NCBI GenBank assembly: GCA_016933275.1 | Contig: JAFGBI010000234.1 | Location: 1-64,000 of the forward strand | DNA: 64,000 nt | Origin: Polyangiaceae bacterium | GTDB taxonomy: Bacteria; Myxococcota_A; Polyangia; Polyangiales; Polyangiaceae | Direction: 5' to 3' | Shown here: piece by piece, positions 36,009 to 44,554 of the stretch | How positions within the stretch are numbered: the first letter of the stretch is position 1 | Layout: each line of letters opens with the position of its first letter | Position numbers and translations under genes: made by a program | Notes under the pieces: model-generated | What the model was told of the DNA's origin: nothing | Databases searched by the model: none | Seen by the model: only the letters and a program-made list of their open reading frames with translations

Positions 36009-36107
36009 GCTTCTCCCGCGCACGCTTCACCTGGGCCACGCACTCGCGTTGCCGATGTTCGTCGCGGCTTGCGGCGACCGTCAGGGTCGCGCCGGTACGA
36101 GGACCAC

Positions 36108-36220
36108 CTAGAGCGCCGATCAGGTTGCCAACAGCAACGGCAGCGCTAGAGAGATCTGCTGCCGGTTCGGTGCTCTAGGTTGTTGATTTGACGCAGCAAT
36201 CAACCTGATTGCTGCTCTAG
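36108..36220 (-). repeat. dispersed structured repeat, copy C (minimal form)
   Basis: The shortest complete copy (113 bp), inverted relative to the others. Ends are CTAGAGC and GCTCTAG. It keeps the terminal hairpin GCAGCAATCA/TGATTGCTGC and both end blocks but lacks the internal variable hairpin: the sequence passes directly from GCAGATCTC to the GCGCTGCCGTTGCTG block. It lies between two convergent genes. Confidence 0.9.
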
Positions 36221-36281
36221 CTCCAGCCCCGCAAATCGGGGGCCGACTGCAGCGCCGGCTTCGACACCAACGGGCGGTTCT

Positions 36282-36312
36282 GACGCCGCAGTCAACCTGA
36301 TTGCTGCTCTAG
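36282..36312 (-). repeat. partial copy of the repeat's terminal hairpin
   Basis: GACGCCGCAGTCAACCTGATTGCTGCTCTAG repeats the end hairpin of copy C with two stem mismatches, then diverges. It sits 61 bp beyond copy C and in the same orientation, so it is either a solo end or the rest of a second, decayed element. Confidence 0.75.
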
Positions 36313-36331
36313 CGGCTGGGTGCTGCCTGGT

Positions 36332-37588
36332 TCAACGAATGATGGGCGCCGAGGCGCAGCCGAACATCAGCTCGAGACGTAGCTCTGGATCGGACTGAAC
36401 GAGGGAACAGCTCTCGGAGCAGAGGCGGACGCGCTCGGTCGCCGCATCGAAATACCACCCCTGGGTGCAGTCTGGGTCCTGGGATCGCAGGATCTGGATG
36501 GGATCGGTCCCGCCCGGCCAGATGAACAAGTTGATCGCGTCAGAGGAGACCTCCTGTCCCGCTGGCGGCGTTCCCAGGCCATAGTCGCAGCTGATGACCC
36601 GCCCCGCGATGGTCTCGAGGGTCTGCTCGAGCGCGGTGGAGAAGTCCGCTACCTCGACCAGATCGAAGTGGCAGTAGGGCACCCTGTCGTGCGTGCAGCC
36701 GTTGCCGAGGGAGGTACCGCCGAACTCGGCAGCCTCCGAGAGCCACCACCGGTTGTCCAGGCCGGTGTCCATGTGCTGCTCGCTGCCCGGGGAGCCGAGC
36801 ACGAAGGTCTTGATGTCGAGGTCCTGGTTCGCGCTCGTGATCGCATCGATCACCGGCTGCTCGTAGCCGCTGCCCGCCGCGCACTGACCCGGTTCGCAGC
36901 CGAGGGTTAGGGTGGGCGTGCCGTCGGTCATGAGGAGGATGTACTTCTGGCCCACCACGTTGGCGTTCCGGTACGCCTCGACGGCGACGTTGTAGGCGTC
37001 GTGCGTCGGGGTACAGGTCTCCGTCTGGATGGCGTTCAACCCATCCACCACGCGCTGGCGATGCCCGTTGACATCGAGGATCTCTGGCGTGATGGCGGCA
37101 GCGACGTTGACGCACTCCTCGGACCCGCCGGGATTGCCGCTCACCACGCGGTTCGGGTAGCCGAGGAGGCCCACCGCGGTGGTCCCGGGAAGGTTCTGCA
37201 CCGCATCGATCAGCGCGTCACGGGTCGCATCCCACTTGGGACGCCCGTTGGTGTTGGCGGCTTCCGCGTCCATCGAGGAGCTGGCGTCCACGACGAGGAA
37301 CAGACTGGAGCCCATGGGTTCGGGCTCGGCAGACCAGCCCGTGCAGGCGCCGGTCCGAGCGGCATCGATATCGGCGTCGGTGACCGCCACTGCCCCGCCG
37401 CCAAACTCCTCGGCCTGGAGCGGATCGGGCACCCCGTCACCATCCACGTCCCGGAACTGCGGGATGTTCGCGCCGCCGCCGGTTCCATCCGGGTCATCGA
37501 TCCCGTTGTCGTCCTCCTCCGCACAGCTGACGGGTACGAAGAGCCCGAACAACGTACATGCAACCAACGCCGCGCAACGCCTTGCCAT
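36332..37588 (-). CDS. VWA-domain lipoprotein
   Basis: Protein of 418 aa; ATG 37588 has GGAGGA six bases upstream, so the 27 extra codons in the track are dropped. Signal peptide RRCAALVACTLFGLFVPVSC with lipobox Cys. A short acidic thrombospondin-3-like DVDGDGVPDP motif follows. The VWA domain (about 95-345) begins SLFLVVDASSSMD, with a complete MIDAS DxSxS, and continues KYILLMTDGTPT and TFVLGSPGS. Twelve or more Cys suggest disulfides in an extracytoplasmic protein. Such lipoproteins are common in myxobacteria and may mediate adhesion; the ligand is unknown. Confidence 0.87.
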   Translation of the reverse strand: MARRCAALVACTLFGLFVPVSCAEEDDNGIDDPDGTGGGANIPQFRDVDGDGVPDPLQAEEFGGGAVAVTDADIDAARTGACTGWSAEPEPMGSSLFLVVDASSSMDAEAANTNGRPKWDATRDALIDAVQNLPGTTAVGLLGYPNRVVSGNPGGSEECVNVAAAITPEILDVNGHRQRVVDGLNAIQTETCTPTHDAYNVAVEAYRNANVVGQKYILLMTDGTPTLTLGCEPGQCAAGSGYEQPVIDAITSANQDLDIKTFVLGSPGSEQHMDTGLDNRWWLSEAAEFGGTSLGNGCTHDRVPYCHFDLVEVADFSTALEQTLETIAGRVISCDYGLGTPPAGQEVSSDAINLFIWPGGTDPIQILRSQDPDCTQGWYFDAATERVRLCSESCSLVQSDPELRLELMFGCASAPIIR

Positions 37589-38268
37589 ATTCTTCCTCCG
37601 AGAGGTCCTGGTGCACAGGGCCGCCGACCCGCCGCCTCCGCCACCACGGGTGATTCGGGACCCTACCACAACGAATTCAATTGGTTCTCTGGTTCTGGGC
37701 GAGACCTGCCGCCTGCTGGAGCAGGCGCTCCGACCGCGTGAGCGTCGGCTGTATCAGGTATGTCGTGTTTCGGGGACGAAGGGAGGCGAGTAGTTGGTGG
37801 CGCTCGCGTCTTCGCCCACCTCATCGGTAAGCTTTGCATGACCGTCGGGCGACGCCAATCCCGCCGCAGCTCTCGAACCCCCGAGACTTGGTCTGCCGCT
37901 GAGAGTGGAACGTGGGAGGGTAGACACCTACCGTGCTGCCTGTCCCCGTTCTGTCGTAGTAGAGGTGAGTCGGCGCCATGGCAATGAGCCGCGAGGCTCC
38001 ATGAGACAGACAGCCCCATGACGGCCGGCAGCTCGGCACTCTGCTGGTCGACTCCGTGCTCGCTCGTGGCTGTGGCGGTCGGACCATTGGCGACGTCGAA
38101 GGACATCTCCCCACAAAGAGCGCTGCCGGCGCCTGGTTCGTCAGAGGTGGTTCGACCCCGGCGAGTGGCGACGACGGGGAACGACAGAGGCAATCCGGCT
38201 CATCCCGGTGACAGCTCCGCGAGCGAGGCACCGACGCTCGCGGGATACGCGCGGAGACCGCGCGTGGC
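37589..38268. other. 680-bp stretch without a supported gene
   Basis: Between the VWA gene start and the 3' end of the dehydrogenase gene (both minus strand). It holds the VWA promoter and an AT-richer tract near 37660-37700 (acgaattcaattggttctctgg). Minus-strand ORFs 37663-38193 and 37821-38366 have mixed composition without motifs. The segment around 37880-37930 looks tRNA-like for a few bases but does not fold. Decayed coding DNA is possible. Confidence 0.4.
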
Positions 38269-39738
38269 CTACCCTCCCGGCACCACGGCGTTCGTGAGGT
38301 CGCTCCGGCGCTTGCCGGCGAGGTACTCGGCGATGTTGCCGAGCGTCGTCTCGGCGATATTGGCAAGCGCCTCCTCCGTGAGAAACCCCTGGTGGCTGGT
38401 GATGATCACGTTATTGAACGTCATCAGGCGGGCGAGTAGGTCGTCGGTGATCACCCGGTCGGAGCGATCCTGGAAGAAGTACTCGCTCTCCTCCTCGTAC
38501 ACGTCGAGCCCGGCCGCGCCGATGTGCCCGGTCTTGAGCCCCCGCACGAGGGCCGTCGAGTCGATGAGACCGCCGCGGCTCGTGTTGATCAGGACCACGC
38601 CGGGCCGCATCCGCTCGATGCGCTCGGCGTCGACCAGGTGGTGGGTGGCGGGAGTGAGCGGCGCGTGGAGGCTGACCACGTGCGAACGGACGAGGAGCTC
38701 GTCGAGCTCGACCAGGGAGACCCCGAGCTCCACCGCGGTCTCCGGGCGGGCGAACGCATCGTGGGCGAGCACGGTCATGCCAAAGCCACGCAGGATCCGG
38801 GCGAGGCACTGCCCGATCCTGCCGAGACCGACCAGCCCCGCCGTGCGCCCGTGGAGATCGAAACCAACCAGGCCCGCCAGGCTGAAGTTGCCCTCTCGAA
38901 CCCGACCGTGAGCACGGTGCACCTTGCGGTCCAGGGCAAGGATGAGCGCCACCGCATGCTCGGCCACGGCGTGGGGCGAGTAGGCGGGGACTCGGGTGAC
39001 GGAGAGCCCAAGGCGAGCAGCAGCGTCGAGGTCAACGTTGTTGTAGCCCGCGCAGCGCATGGCGATGAGCTCGACCCCGGCCAGCGATAGCCGCTCGAGC
39101 ACGGGAGCACCCAGGTCGTCGCCGACAAAGGCGCAGACCACGCGGAACCCATGGGCGAGCGCGGCCGTCGTGGGGCCGAGTCGCGCTTCGAGGTAGTGCA
39201 GGCGCATGCCCGCCGGGACGCGAGCGTCGAAGCTCTGCCGATCGTAGGGCTTGGCGTCGAAGAACGCGATGCCGATGCGTCCGTCCGGGAGCGCAGCGGC
39301 CTCCAGGGTGGCGATCCGTTGGTTCTTGGCGCGCACCTTCGCGCCGAGGTGCGCGAGGATCGCGCGGCCGAGCTCGGCGTGCGAGCCCAGCAGGACAAGG
39401 AAATCCTGCCGAGCAACGGTGACCAGGACCGACTCGACGCGAGCGCGGAGCGTCGCCGAGCGCCCCTGCTCGAGCGCAACGCTGGTCAAGCCGCCGACGT
39501 CGCCGACGCCGAGCAGGCGGAGCGGTACGTCCGCGCCCTGATCCGAGCGCTTGGTGGCTTCGACCACCCCCCGCGCCACCACGAACACGTAGTCGCTCGG
39601 CTCTCCCTCGCGGAAGACGAGATCCCCAGCCGGAATGACGCGCCGCTCGGCCACAGCCGAAATGGCAAGCCGGGTCGCCGACGTGAGACCGGCAAACACC
39701 TCGGCTCGATCGAGCAGGTCCAGGGTTGAGTCGGCCAT
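38269..39738 (-). CDS. cNMP-binding domain fused to D-2-hydroxyacid dehydrogenase
   Basis: Protein of 489 aa from ATG 39738, which has GAGG six bases upstream; the track ATG ten codons earlier lacks a site. Residues about 5-125 are a cyclic-nucleotide-binding beta-barrel (LLDRAEVFAGLTSATRLAI, FREGEPSDYVFVVARGVVE). Residues about 155-489 are an LdhA-type D-isomer dehydrogenase: RCAGYNNVDLDAAARLGLSV, Rossmann GLVGLGRIGQ, SRGGLIDS (catalytic Arg region), DVYEEESEYFF and HQGFLTEEAL (catalytic His). It would reduce pyruvate or a similar 2-oxoacid with NADH. The fusion suggests that cAMP or another ligand directly gates a fermentative or redox enzyme, which is unusual. Confidence 0.88.
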   Translation of the reverse strand: MADSTLDLLDRAEVFAGLTSATRLAISAVAERRVIPAGDLVFREGEPSDYVFVVARGVVEATKRSDQGADVPLRLLGVGDVGGLTSVALEQGRSATLRARVESVLVTVARQDFLVLLGSHAELGRAILAHLGAKVRAKNQRIATLEAAALPDGRIGIAFFDAKPYDRQSFDARVPAGMRLHYLEARLGPTTAALAHGFRVVCAFVGDDLGAPVLERLSLAGVELIAMRCAGYNNVDLDAAARLGLSVTRVPAYSPHAVAEHAVALILALDRKVHRAHGRVREGNFSLAGLVGFDLHGRTAGLVGLGRIGQCLARILRGFGMTVLAHDAFARPETAVELGVSLVELDELLVRSHVVSLHAPLTPATHHLVDAERIERMRPGVVLINTSRGGLIDSTALVRGLKTGHIGAAGLDVYEEESEYFFQDRSDRVITDDLLARLMTFNNVIITSHQGFLTEEALANIAETTLGNIAEYLAGKRRSDLTNAVVPGG

Positions 39739-39848
39739 TTCGGACCTCGTCGGGGCTTCGGGCGTCATCGGCTCGGAAGAGTCATGCGTCCACCGCTAGG
39801 GGATGGCAAGCATCGAACCGGCCCTTCGTCTCGAGCTTGCCGCGATCC

Positions 39849-40045
39849 TGCCTCAGCGAGGCGCAGTGGCTGCTCGTGATCCGTCGTCATTGGGGCGTCG
39901 AAACCGCCCACCAGATCCTCGATGTTGCCCTGGCCGAGGACGACCGCCCGTGGATCGAGGCGAACCCGAGAGGTGCACTGGCGTCGCAATCCCTCGTCGC
40001 CTGGCGCAGTCGAGTAGGGGCGCCCTTGCTCGTGGCTGAGGACCC
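39849..40045 (+). pseudogene. transposase remnant
   Basis: CLSEAQWLLVIRRHWGVE followed by ILDVALAEDDRPWIEANPRGAL matches the conserved C-terminal part of DDE transposases (RxHWxVE...EDDxPWxEANPRGAL...). The expected continuation (AIPRRLAQ, like AILRRLAY) appears in another frame, so a frameshift has occurred. No N-terminal part, inverted repeats or target duplication are visible. It marks an old insertion between the dehydrogenase and the RCC1 gene. Confidence 0.7.
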
Positions 40046-40346
40046 CGCTCACAGAACCGGGCTTGCGGGCCGCACATCCGGCTCTTCGGGATGCCGACGT
40101 CCTCGGATCGTCCGCGGGCAGCATGCTCGCCGCGCGCGGCCGGTGAGGCGAGGAGTCCGGCCCCGCCTACCCCGTCCGGCCCCAGATCCCAAAGGCTCGC
40201 GCAGCGAGCCACCGATCGAGATGGTGCGCGGCTCCGGCACCGTTGCGACGAGGTTCGGGCGACGGTACCCTTCGGCACGGCTGGCAGATCGTAGACCAAC
40301 GCCCTGGGCGCGGAGCCCGAAGGGGCCACGAGACGGGATCGATGCC

Positions 40347-43127
40347 ATGACCACTGCACGCGATGGCGGGGGTGCGACGCGTGACCGCGACGGCAGGGTT
40401 CTGCGCTTCGGCGCGGTGCCCCTCGGCGTCGTCCTCACGCTGGGCTGCGGCAGGTCGAGCGTGGTCGAGGAGTATCTCCGGACGACGGGGGCGATCGCCG
40501 GGGCTCCCACCGGATCTGTTGGCGCGAGCCCGACAGCAGGTGGCGCGCCAACCACGGGGGGAGGGACCGGGGGGCAAGCGAGCGGCGGCGTGGCCGTGGG
40601 GAGCTCGACCGGCGGAATGACTGCCGGCGGGGTCGCGCCAGGCGGGACCGTGGCCGCTGGTGGCCACGAAGGCGGCAGCGGTAGCCAGGCCGGGGGCGGC
40701 GGGTTCGTGATCCACGCCGGCGCCGCCGGCGAGGCGGGGACGCCGATTGGCGGGGGGACCGCGGGGATTGCCAGCGGAGCGGTTGGAACGGGTGCGGCGG
40801 GCGAAGCGGGTGCGGCGGGCGGAGGCAACGTCCCATCGTGTCCCGCCGGCACCTTCGAGCACGACGGGGATCCCAGCACCCATTGCGTGCCCTGGACGAA
40901 CTGCGAACGAGGCAGCCACGTCGCGAGCGAGGCGAGTCCATCGAGCGACCGGACCTGCCGCTTCTGCACCGACGGCTACAGCACGGAGACCAACGCCGCG
41001 AGCTGTCTGCCCTGGAGCAACTGCCCGACGGGCACGACGGTGCCGCGGACCTCGACGGCGGACGCTCCCTGCGCCGCCGGGATCGCTCGCGTGGCGGCGG
41101 GCGGTCGCAGCAGCTGCGTGCTCCGTCACGACGGCACGGTCGCCTGCTGGGGCCTGCTCCGCGGCTGGCCCGCCGAGTGGGAGACGAGCGCGATTCGCAC
41201 CGCGCCCGTGACCGTGCCTGGCGTGACCAGCGCCACGACGATCGCCACGAACGACGGCCGCACCTGCGTGCTCCTCGAGGACGGCACCGTCGCCTGCATC
41301 GCCGACGGCGCCTATGCCATCGTCCCCGGGATCGCCGGCGCGGTCGCGCTCGACACCGGCGACGACCATTCCTGCGCCCTGCTGGCAGACGGCACCGTCG
41401 CCTGCTGGGGCGCTAACGTGTACGGCGAGCTCGGCGACGGGACCACGACCCACAGCTCCACTCCCGTGACCGTGGTCGGGCTCGATGACGCCATCGCCAT
41501 CACGACCGCCGAATTCCATTCCTGCGCTCTACGCGACGGCGGCACCGTCGTCTGTTGGGGCGCCAATGCCTACGGCGAGCTCGGCGACGGGACCACGACC
41601 CACAGCTCCAGTCCCGTGACCGTGGTCGGCATCACCGCGGCCACTGCGATCTCCAATGGCTCCGCCCACACCTGCGCCGTGACGGGTGACGGGTCGGTGT
41701 CCTGTTGGGGCAACAACGGGAATGGCCGGCTCGGCGACGGGACGAGCGCGAACAGCTCGGTTCCGGTCACCGTGATCGGCCTCTCCGAGATAGCGGACGT
41801 CTCGGCCGGCTTCGCCCACACCTGCGCCCTCGGCCGCGACGGCGCCGTCGCCTGCTGGGGAACCAACCTGGAGGGACAGCTCGGCGACGGCACCTACCGG
41901 ACGAGATCCACCCCGGTCCCCGCCGTCGGCGGAGTCGCCGCGGTCTCTGCTGGCGGGTTCCATACCTGTGCCTTGAACCAAGATGGCACGGTGAGCTGCT
42001 GGGGGAGCGGAGACACCGGCGAGCTCGGAAACGGCTGCTCCGTGCAGACCGCTGCCCCCACCAAGGTGCTGGGCCTCTCCGCCGCCATCGCGATCGCGGC
42101 AGCCGCGTATCACACTTGCACCGTCCTCTCGGAGGGTGAGGTCACCTGTTGGGGTGACAACGGCCTCGGCCAGCTCGGCGTCGAGGCCAAGATGGCCAGC
42201 GACGTGCCGATCACCATCCCTGGGCTGGCGGGAGTATCCACGATCACGGCAGGCCACCTCCACACCTGTGCCTTGCGGCAGAACGGCGGGGTCGCCTGCT
42301 GGGGGCACAACGGACACGGTAAGCTCGGCGATGGAACGACGGTGGACAAGGACACGCCGGTCGCCGTCGTCGATCTCGACGACGCCACCACGGTTGCCGG
42401 TGGCAGCGAGCACACCTGCGCCTCGCGCGCCAACGGCGCGGTCGCCTGCTGGGGGAGCAACGGTTTCGGCCAACTCGGCGACGGCTCCACCACGGACCGC
42501 CTGACGCCCGTGGCCGCCTCTGGCGTCGACGACGCGATCGCGGTCGCCAGCGGCAACGGCCACACCTGCGCCCTGCGAAGGGTCGGCTCCGTCGCCTGCT
42601 GGGGCAACAACGACTCGGGACAGCTCGGCGACGGAACCACCGTGGGCAGCCCGGTGCCGGTCGCGGTCGGTGGTTTGGGTGATGCCCTTGCCCTCGCAGC
42701 CAACGGCGCACACACCTGCGCCCTGCATCGGGGTGGGGCGGTGGTCTGCTGGGGTAGGAACGACTCGGGACAGCTCGGCGACGAAACCGGCGGGGACAGC
42801 CCGACGCCCGTGGCGGTCATCGGTGTCGACGACGCGACCGCCCTCGACGCCGGACCGGCTCACACCTGCGCAGCGCGCCGTGACGGCTCGGTCGCCTGTT
42901 GGGGCAACAACGATGCGGCCCAGCTCGGCGACGGTTCCACCACGGACCGCAACCACGCCGTGGCCGTCGATACCCTCACCGCCGCCATCGCCGTGACCAC
43001 CGGCACCTCCCACAGCTGTGCGCTTCGCCAGAACGGCGAAGCCATCTGCTGGGGGAACAACGAGTTCGGCCACCTCGGCTGTGGGGTCATCAGGTCCAGT
43101 ACTCCGCTGCCCATGCGCTGGCCATAG
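40347..43127 (+). CDS. RCC1-repeat surface lipoprotein
   Basis: Protein of 926 aa; ATG 40347 replaces the track start at 39726, which reads through the transposase remnant. Signal peptide with lipobox LGVVLTLGC, then a Gly/Ala/Thr-rich linker of about 120 residues (GGTGGQASGG-type). A Cys-rich module with CPAGTFEHDG and CVPWTNCERG resembles EGF/TNFR-like repeats. From about residue 245 there are at least a dozen RCC1 blades of about 50 aa with the consensus CALRxDGTVACWGxNxxGQLGDG. Together they could form two seven-bladed propellers for protein or glycan binding at the surface. Two neighbouring blades are almost identical in DNA, which implies recent duplication. Confidence 0.88.
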   Translation: MTTARDGGGATRDRDGRVLRFGAVPLGVVLTLGCGRSSVVEEYLRTTGAIAGAPTGSVGASPTAGGAPTTGGGTGGQASGGVAVGSSTGGMTAGGVAPGGTVAAGGHEGGSGSQAGGGGFVIHAGAAGEAGTPIGGGTAGIASGAVGTGAAGEAGAAGGGNVPSCPAGTFEHDGDPSTHCVPWTNCERGSHVASEASPSSDRTCRFCTDGYSTETNAASCLPWSNCPTGTTVPRTSTADAPCAAGIARVAAGGRSSCVLRHDGTVACWGLLRGWPAEWETSAIRTAPVTVPGVTSATTIATNDGRTCVLLEDGTVACIADGAYAIVPGIAGAVALDTGDDHSCALLADGTVACWGANVYGELGDGTTTHSSTPVTVVGLDDAIAITTAEFHSCALRDGGTVVCWGANAYGELGDGTTTHSSSPVTVVGITAATAISNGSAHTCAVTGDGSVSCWGNNGNGRLGDGTSANSSVPVTVIGLSEIADVSAGFAHTCALGRDGAVACWGTNLEGQLGDGTYRTRSTPVPAVGGVAAVSAGGFHTCALNQDGTVSCWGSGDTGELGNGCSVQTAAPTKVLGLSAAIAIAAAAYHTCTVLSEGEVTCWGDNGLGQLGVEAKMASDVPITIPGLAGVSTITAGHLHTCALRQNGGVACWGHNGHGKLGDGTTVDKDTPVAVVDLDDATTVAGGSEHTCASRANGAVACWGSNGFGQLGDGSTTDRLTPVAASGVDDAIAVASGNGHTCALRRVGSVACWGNNDSGQLGDGTTVGSPVPVAVGGLGDALALAANGAHTCALHRGGAVVCWGRNDSGQLGDETGGDSPTPVAVIGVDDATALDAGPAHTCAARRDGSVACWGNNDAAQLGDGSTTDRNHAVAVDTLTAAIAVTTGTSHSCALRQNGEAICWGNNEFGHLGCGVIRSSTPLPMRWP
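41421..41629 (+). repeat. near-identical RCC1 blade duplication
   Basis: 59 bp starting TACGGCGAGCTCGGCGACGG at 41421 recur at 41571 with one mismatch, exactly 150 bp (50 codons) apart. Other blades in the gene are much more divergent, so this pair arose recently. Confidence 0.85.
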
Positions 43128-43201
43128 GGGCTGACGGCGACTGACCGTTGGGGGTCGGCGGTCAGCCCGAAGCTCCCAGCCGCCAGCCCGAAGCCGCCAA
43201 C

Positions 43202-43912
43202 CTACTCGGCTCCGTGCTTCTTCAGATACCCGCAGGCTTCCCCGTGCCCGCCGTCGCAGGCTCGGTGGAGCGCAGCGCTCGCGCCGCCCGGATCCTTCTC
43301 CACCCCGCGATCGCCCATCCGGAGGAGCACCCCGAGGTTGAAGCACGCGTCGCCGCTGCCCTTGGCGCAGGCCTTCTCCAGCAATCCCTTGGCCTGCGAC
43401 GGGTTCTTCGCGATCCCGCGACCGCGCCAGAGGGACACCGCGTACTCGGTGCAGCCCCCGGTGTGGCCTTTCTTGCACGCTTGGTCGAAGATCGAAGCCG
43501 CCCGTGCTTCGTCCTGCGCCACGCCCTCGCCGTTCTGGTAGCCCCGTCCAAGCGCGACGCAGCCGCGCGGATCGCCCCCGTCGCAGCCCTTCTCGTACAG
43601 CTTCATGGCCGCTGCGGGGTCCTTCTCGACCCCCTCGCCGAAGGCATACATCTCGCCGGACCTCGTGCAGCCCTCGGCGTCGCCGCCCTCACAGGCCCGA
43701 CCGTAGAGCTTGGCCGCCTCCTTGTAGGCACGCTGGCCGTATGCCTCGTTACCTGCTCTGACACCCTTTCCTGACGATTGCGAACCTCCGCAAGCGACGA
43801 CGGCCGCGATGAGTGCGAGCGCAGCGAGCCGTAGGATCCGCCCCCTCCGGCGGACAACGGGAACGACCACGGTAGAGGAGACGAGGGATACGCTCTTCGT
43901 TGGGTTGGGCAT
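43202..43912 (-). CDS. Sel1-like repeat lipoprotein
   Basis: Protein of 236 aa from ATG 43912; the track start 22 codons earlier is Arg-rich. A basic N-terminus and hydrophobic core end in a lipobox-like LIAAVVACGGS. Five or six Sel1-like repeats follow, with the pattern AxxLYGRACEGGDAEGCTRSGEMYAFGEGVEKDPAAA, each carrying two Cys spaced as in cysteine-rich Hcp-type SLR proteins, so helices are probably clamped by disulfides in the periplasm. SLR proteins act as adaptors or scaffolds. It converges with the RCC1 gene with 74 bp between the stops. Confidence 0.85.
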   Translation of the reverse strand: MPNPTKSVSLVSSTVVVPVVRRRGRILRLAALALIAAVVACGGSQSSGKGVRAGNEAYGQRAYKEAAKLYGRACEGGDAEGCTRSGEMYAFGEGVEKDPAAAMKLYEKGCDGGDPRGCVALGRGYQNGEGVAQDEARAASIFDQACKKGHTGGCTEYAVSLWRGRGIAKNPSQAKGLLEKACAKGSGDACFNLGVLLRMGDRGVEKDPGGASAALHRACDGGHGEACGYLKKHGAE

Positions 43913-44054
43913 GCGCGGCACCTTGCGGGGAGTTCGACCCTGGCGCAGAGCATGCGACGAGGCACGGACCCGACGCAATCCACATCGCAGGAGCGCGGCC
44001 GCCCGCTCTGCGCCCGCGGATCCCGCCAGCGTGGCGGCTTCGTTGCCGCGCGCG

Positions 44055-44525
44055 CTACTCGAGATACGCCGCGAGCGGGCTGGCCTGGGCGACCAGGCCA
44101 GCGATCACCGGCGCGCCGGAGGCGGAGAAGTGCGTGTGATCGTCGCAGAAGAATTCACCCACGGCACCCGTGGTGGTCGCCGAGACGCCAGCCCCAGGCA
44201 GCGGGCAGAACCCGCGCTCGTTGTAGAGATCGGCGCTGAGCTGGTGAAGATCGATGACCGGAACGTCGTAGTCCTCGCCGGCTTCGAAGGTCACCGTTAC
44301 CTAGCCACCGCGCGTCCCCGCGGCCGTGGTGCCGCTGCGGGAGATCGCGCTCACCGGGGTATGAAGACCGGGTTCGCTCCTCGTCCCCGCGCGGTCTCCG
44401 CCATCATGCCGCACTCTTGCTTGAACCGATCGATCCCAACGTGACGGTCGCAGGTGGAGGAGCCATCGTTGGTGCCGAGCTGGACCAAGAGGTAGTCACC
44501 CTCGACCATGCCGGCGAGTAGGGGA
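44055..44525 (-). pseudogene. decayed GDSL/SGNH (CE12-like) esterase
   Basis: Two pieces of an SGNH hydrolase lie in different minus frames. VEGDYLLVQLGTNDGSST, with the GxND block, is near 44500-44440, and CDDHTHFSASGAPVIAGLVAQ, with the catalytic DxxH, is at about 44140-44070. The N-terminal GDS block and signal peptide are missing, and the frame is broken between 44295 and 44400. It sits directly downstream of the intact esterase gene and resembles it in order of motifs, so it is probably an old tandem duplicate that decayed. Confidence 0.75.
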
Positions 44526-44554
44526 TCGCGAGGGTAGGAAGAGGAACTGACTCA

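Noticed and set aside
33822-36023. 733-aa minus-strand ORF
   Set aside because: Antisense to the CotH-family lipoprotein gene; Arg/Glu/His-biased composition with no domain.
37880-37930. tRNA-like GGTTCGAG on the minus strand
   Set aside because: No acceptor or anticodon stem can be built around it.
41529-43478. 649-aa minus-strand ORF
   Set aside because: Mirror of the RCC1 repeats; repeated pattern explained by the plus-strand gene.
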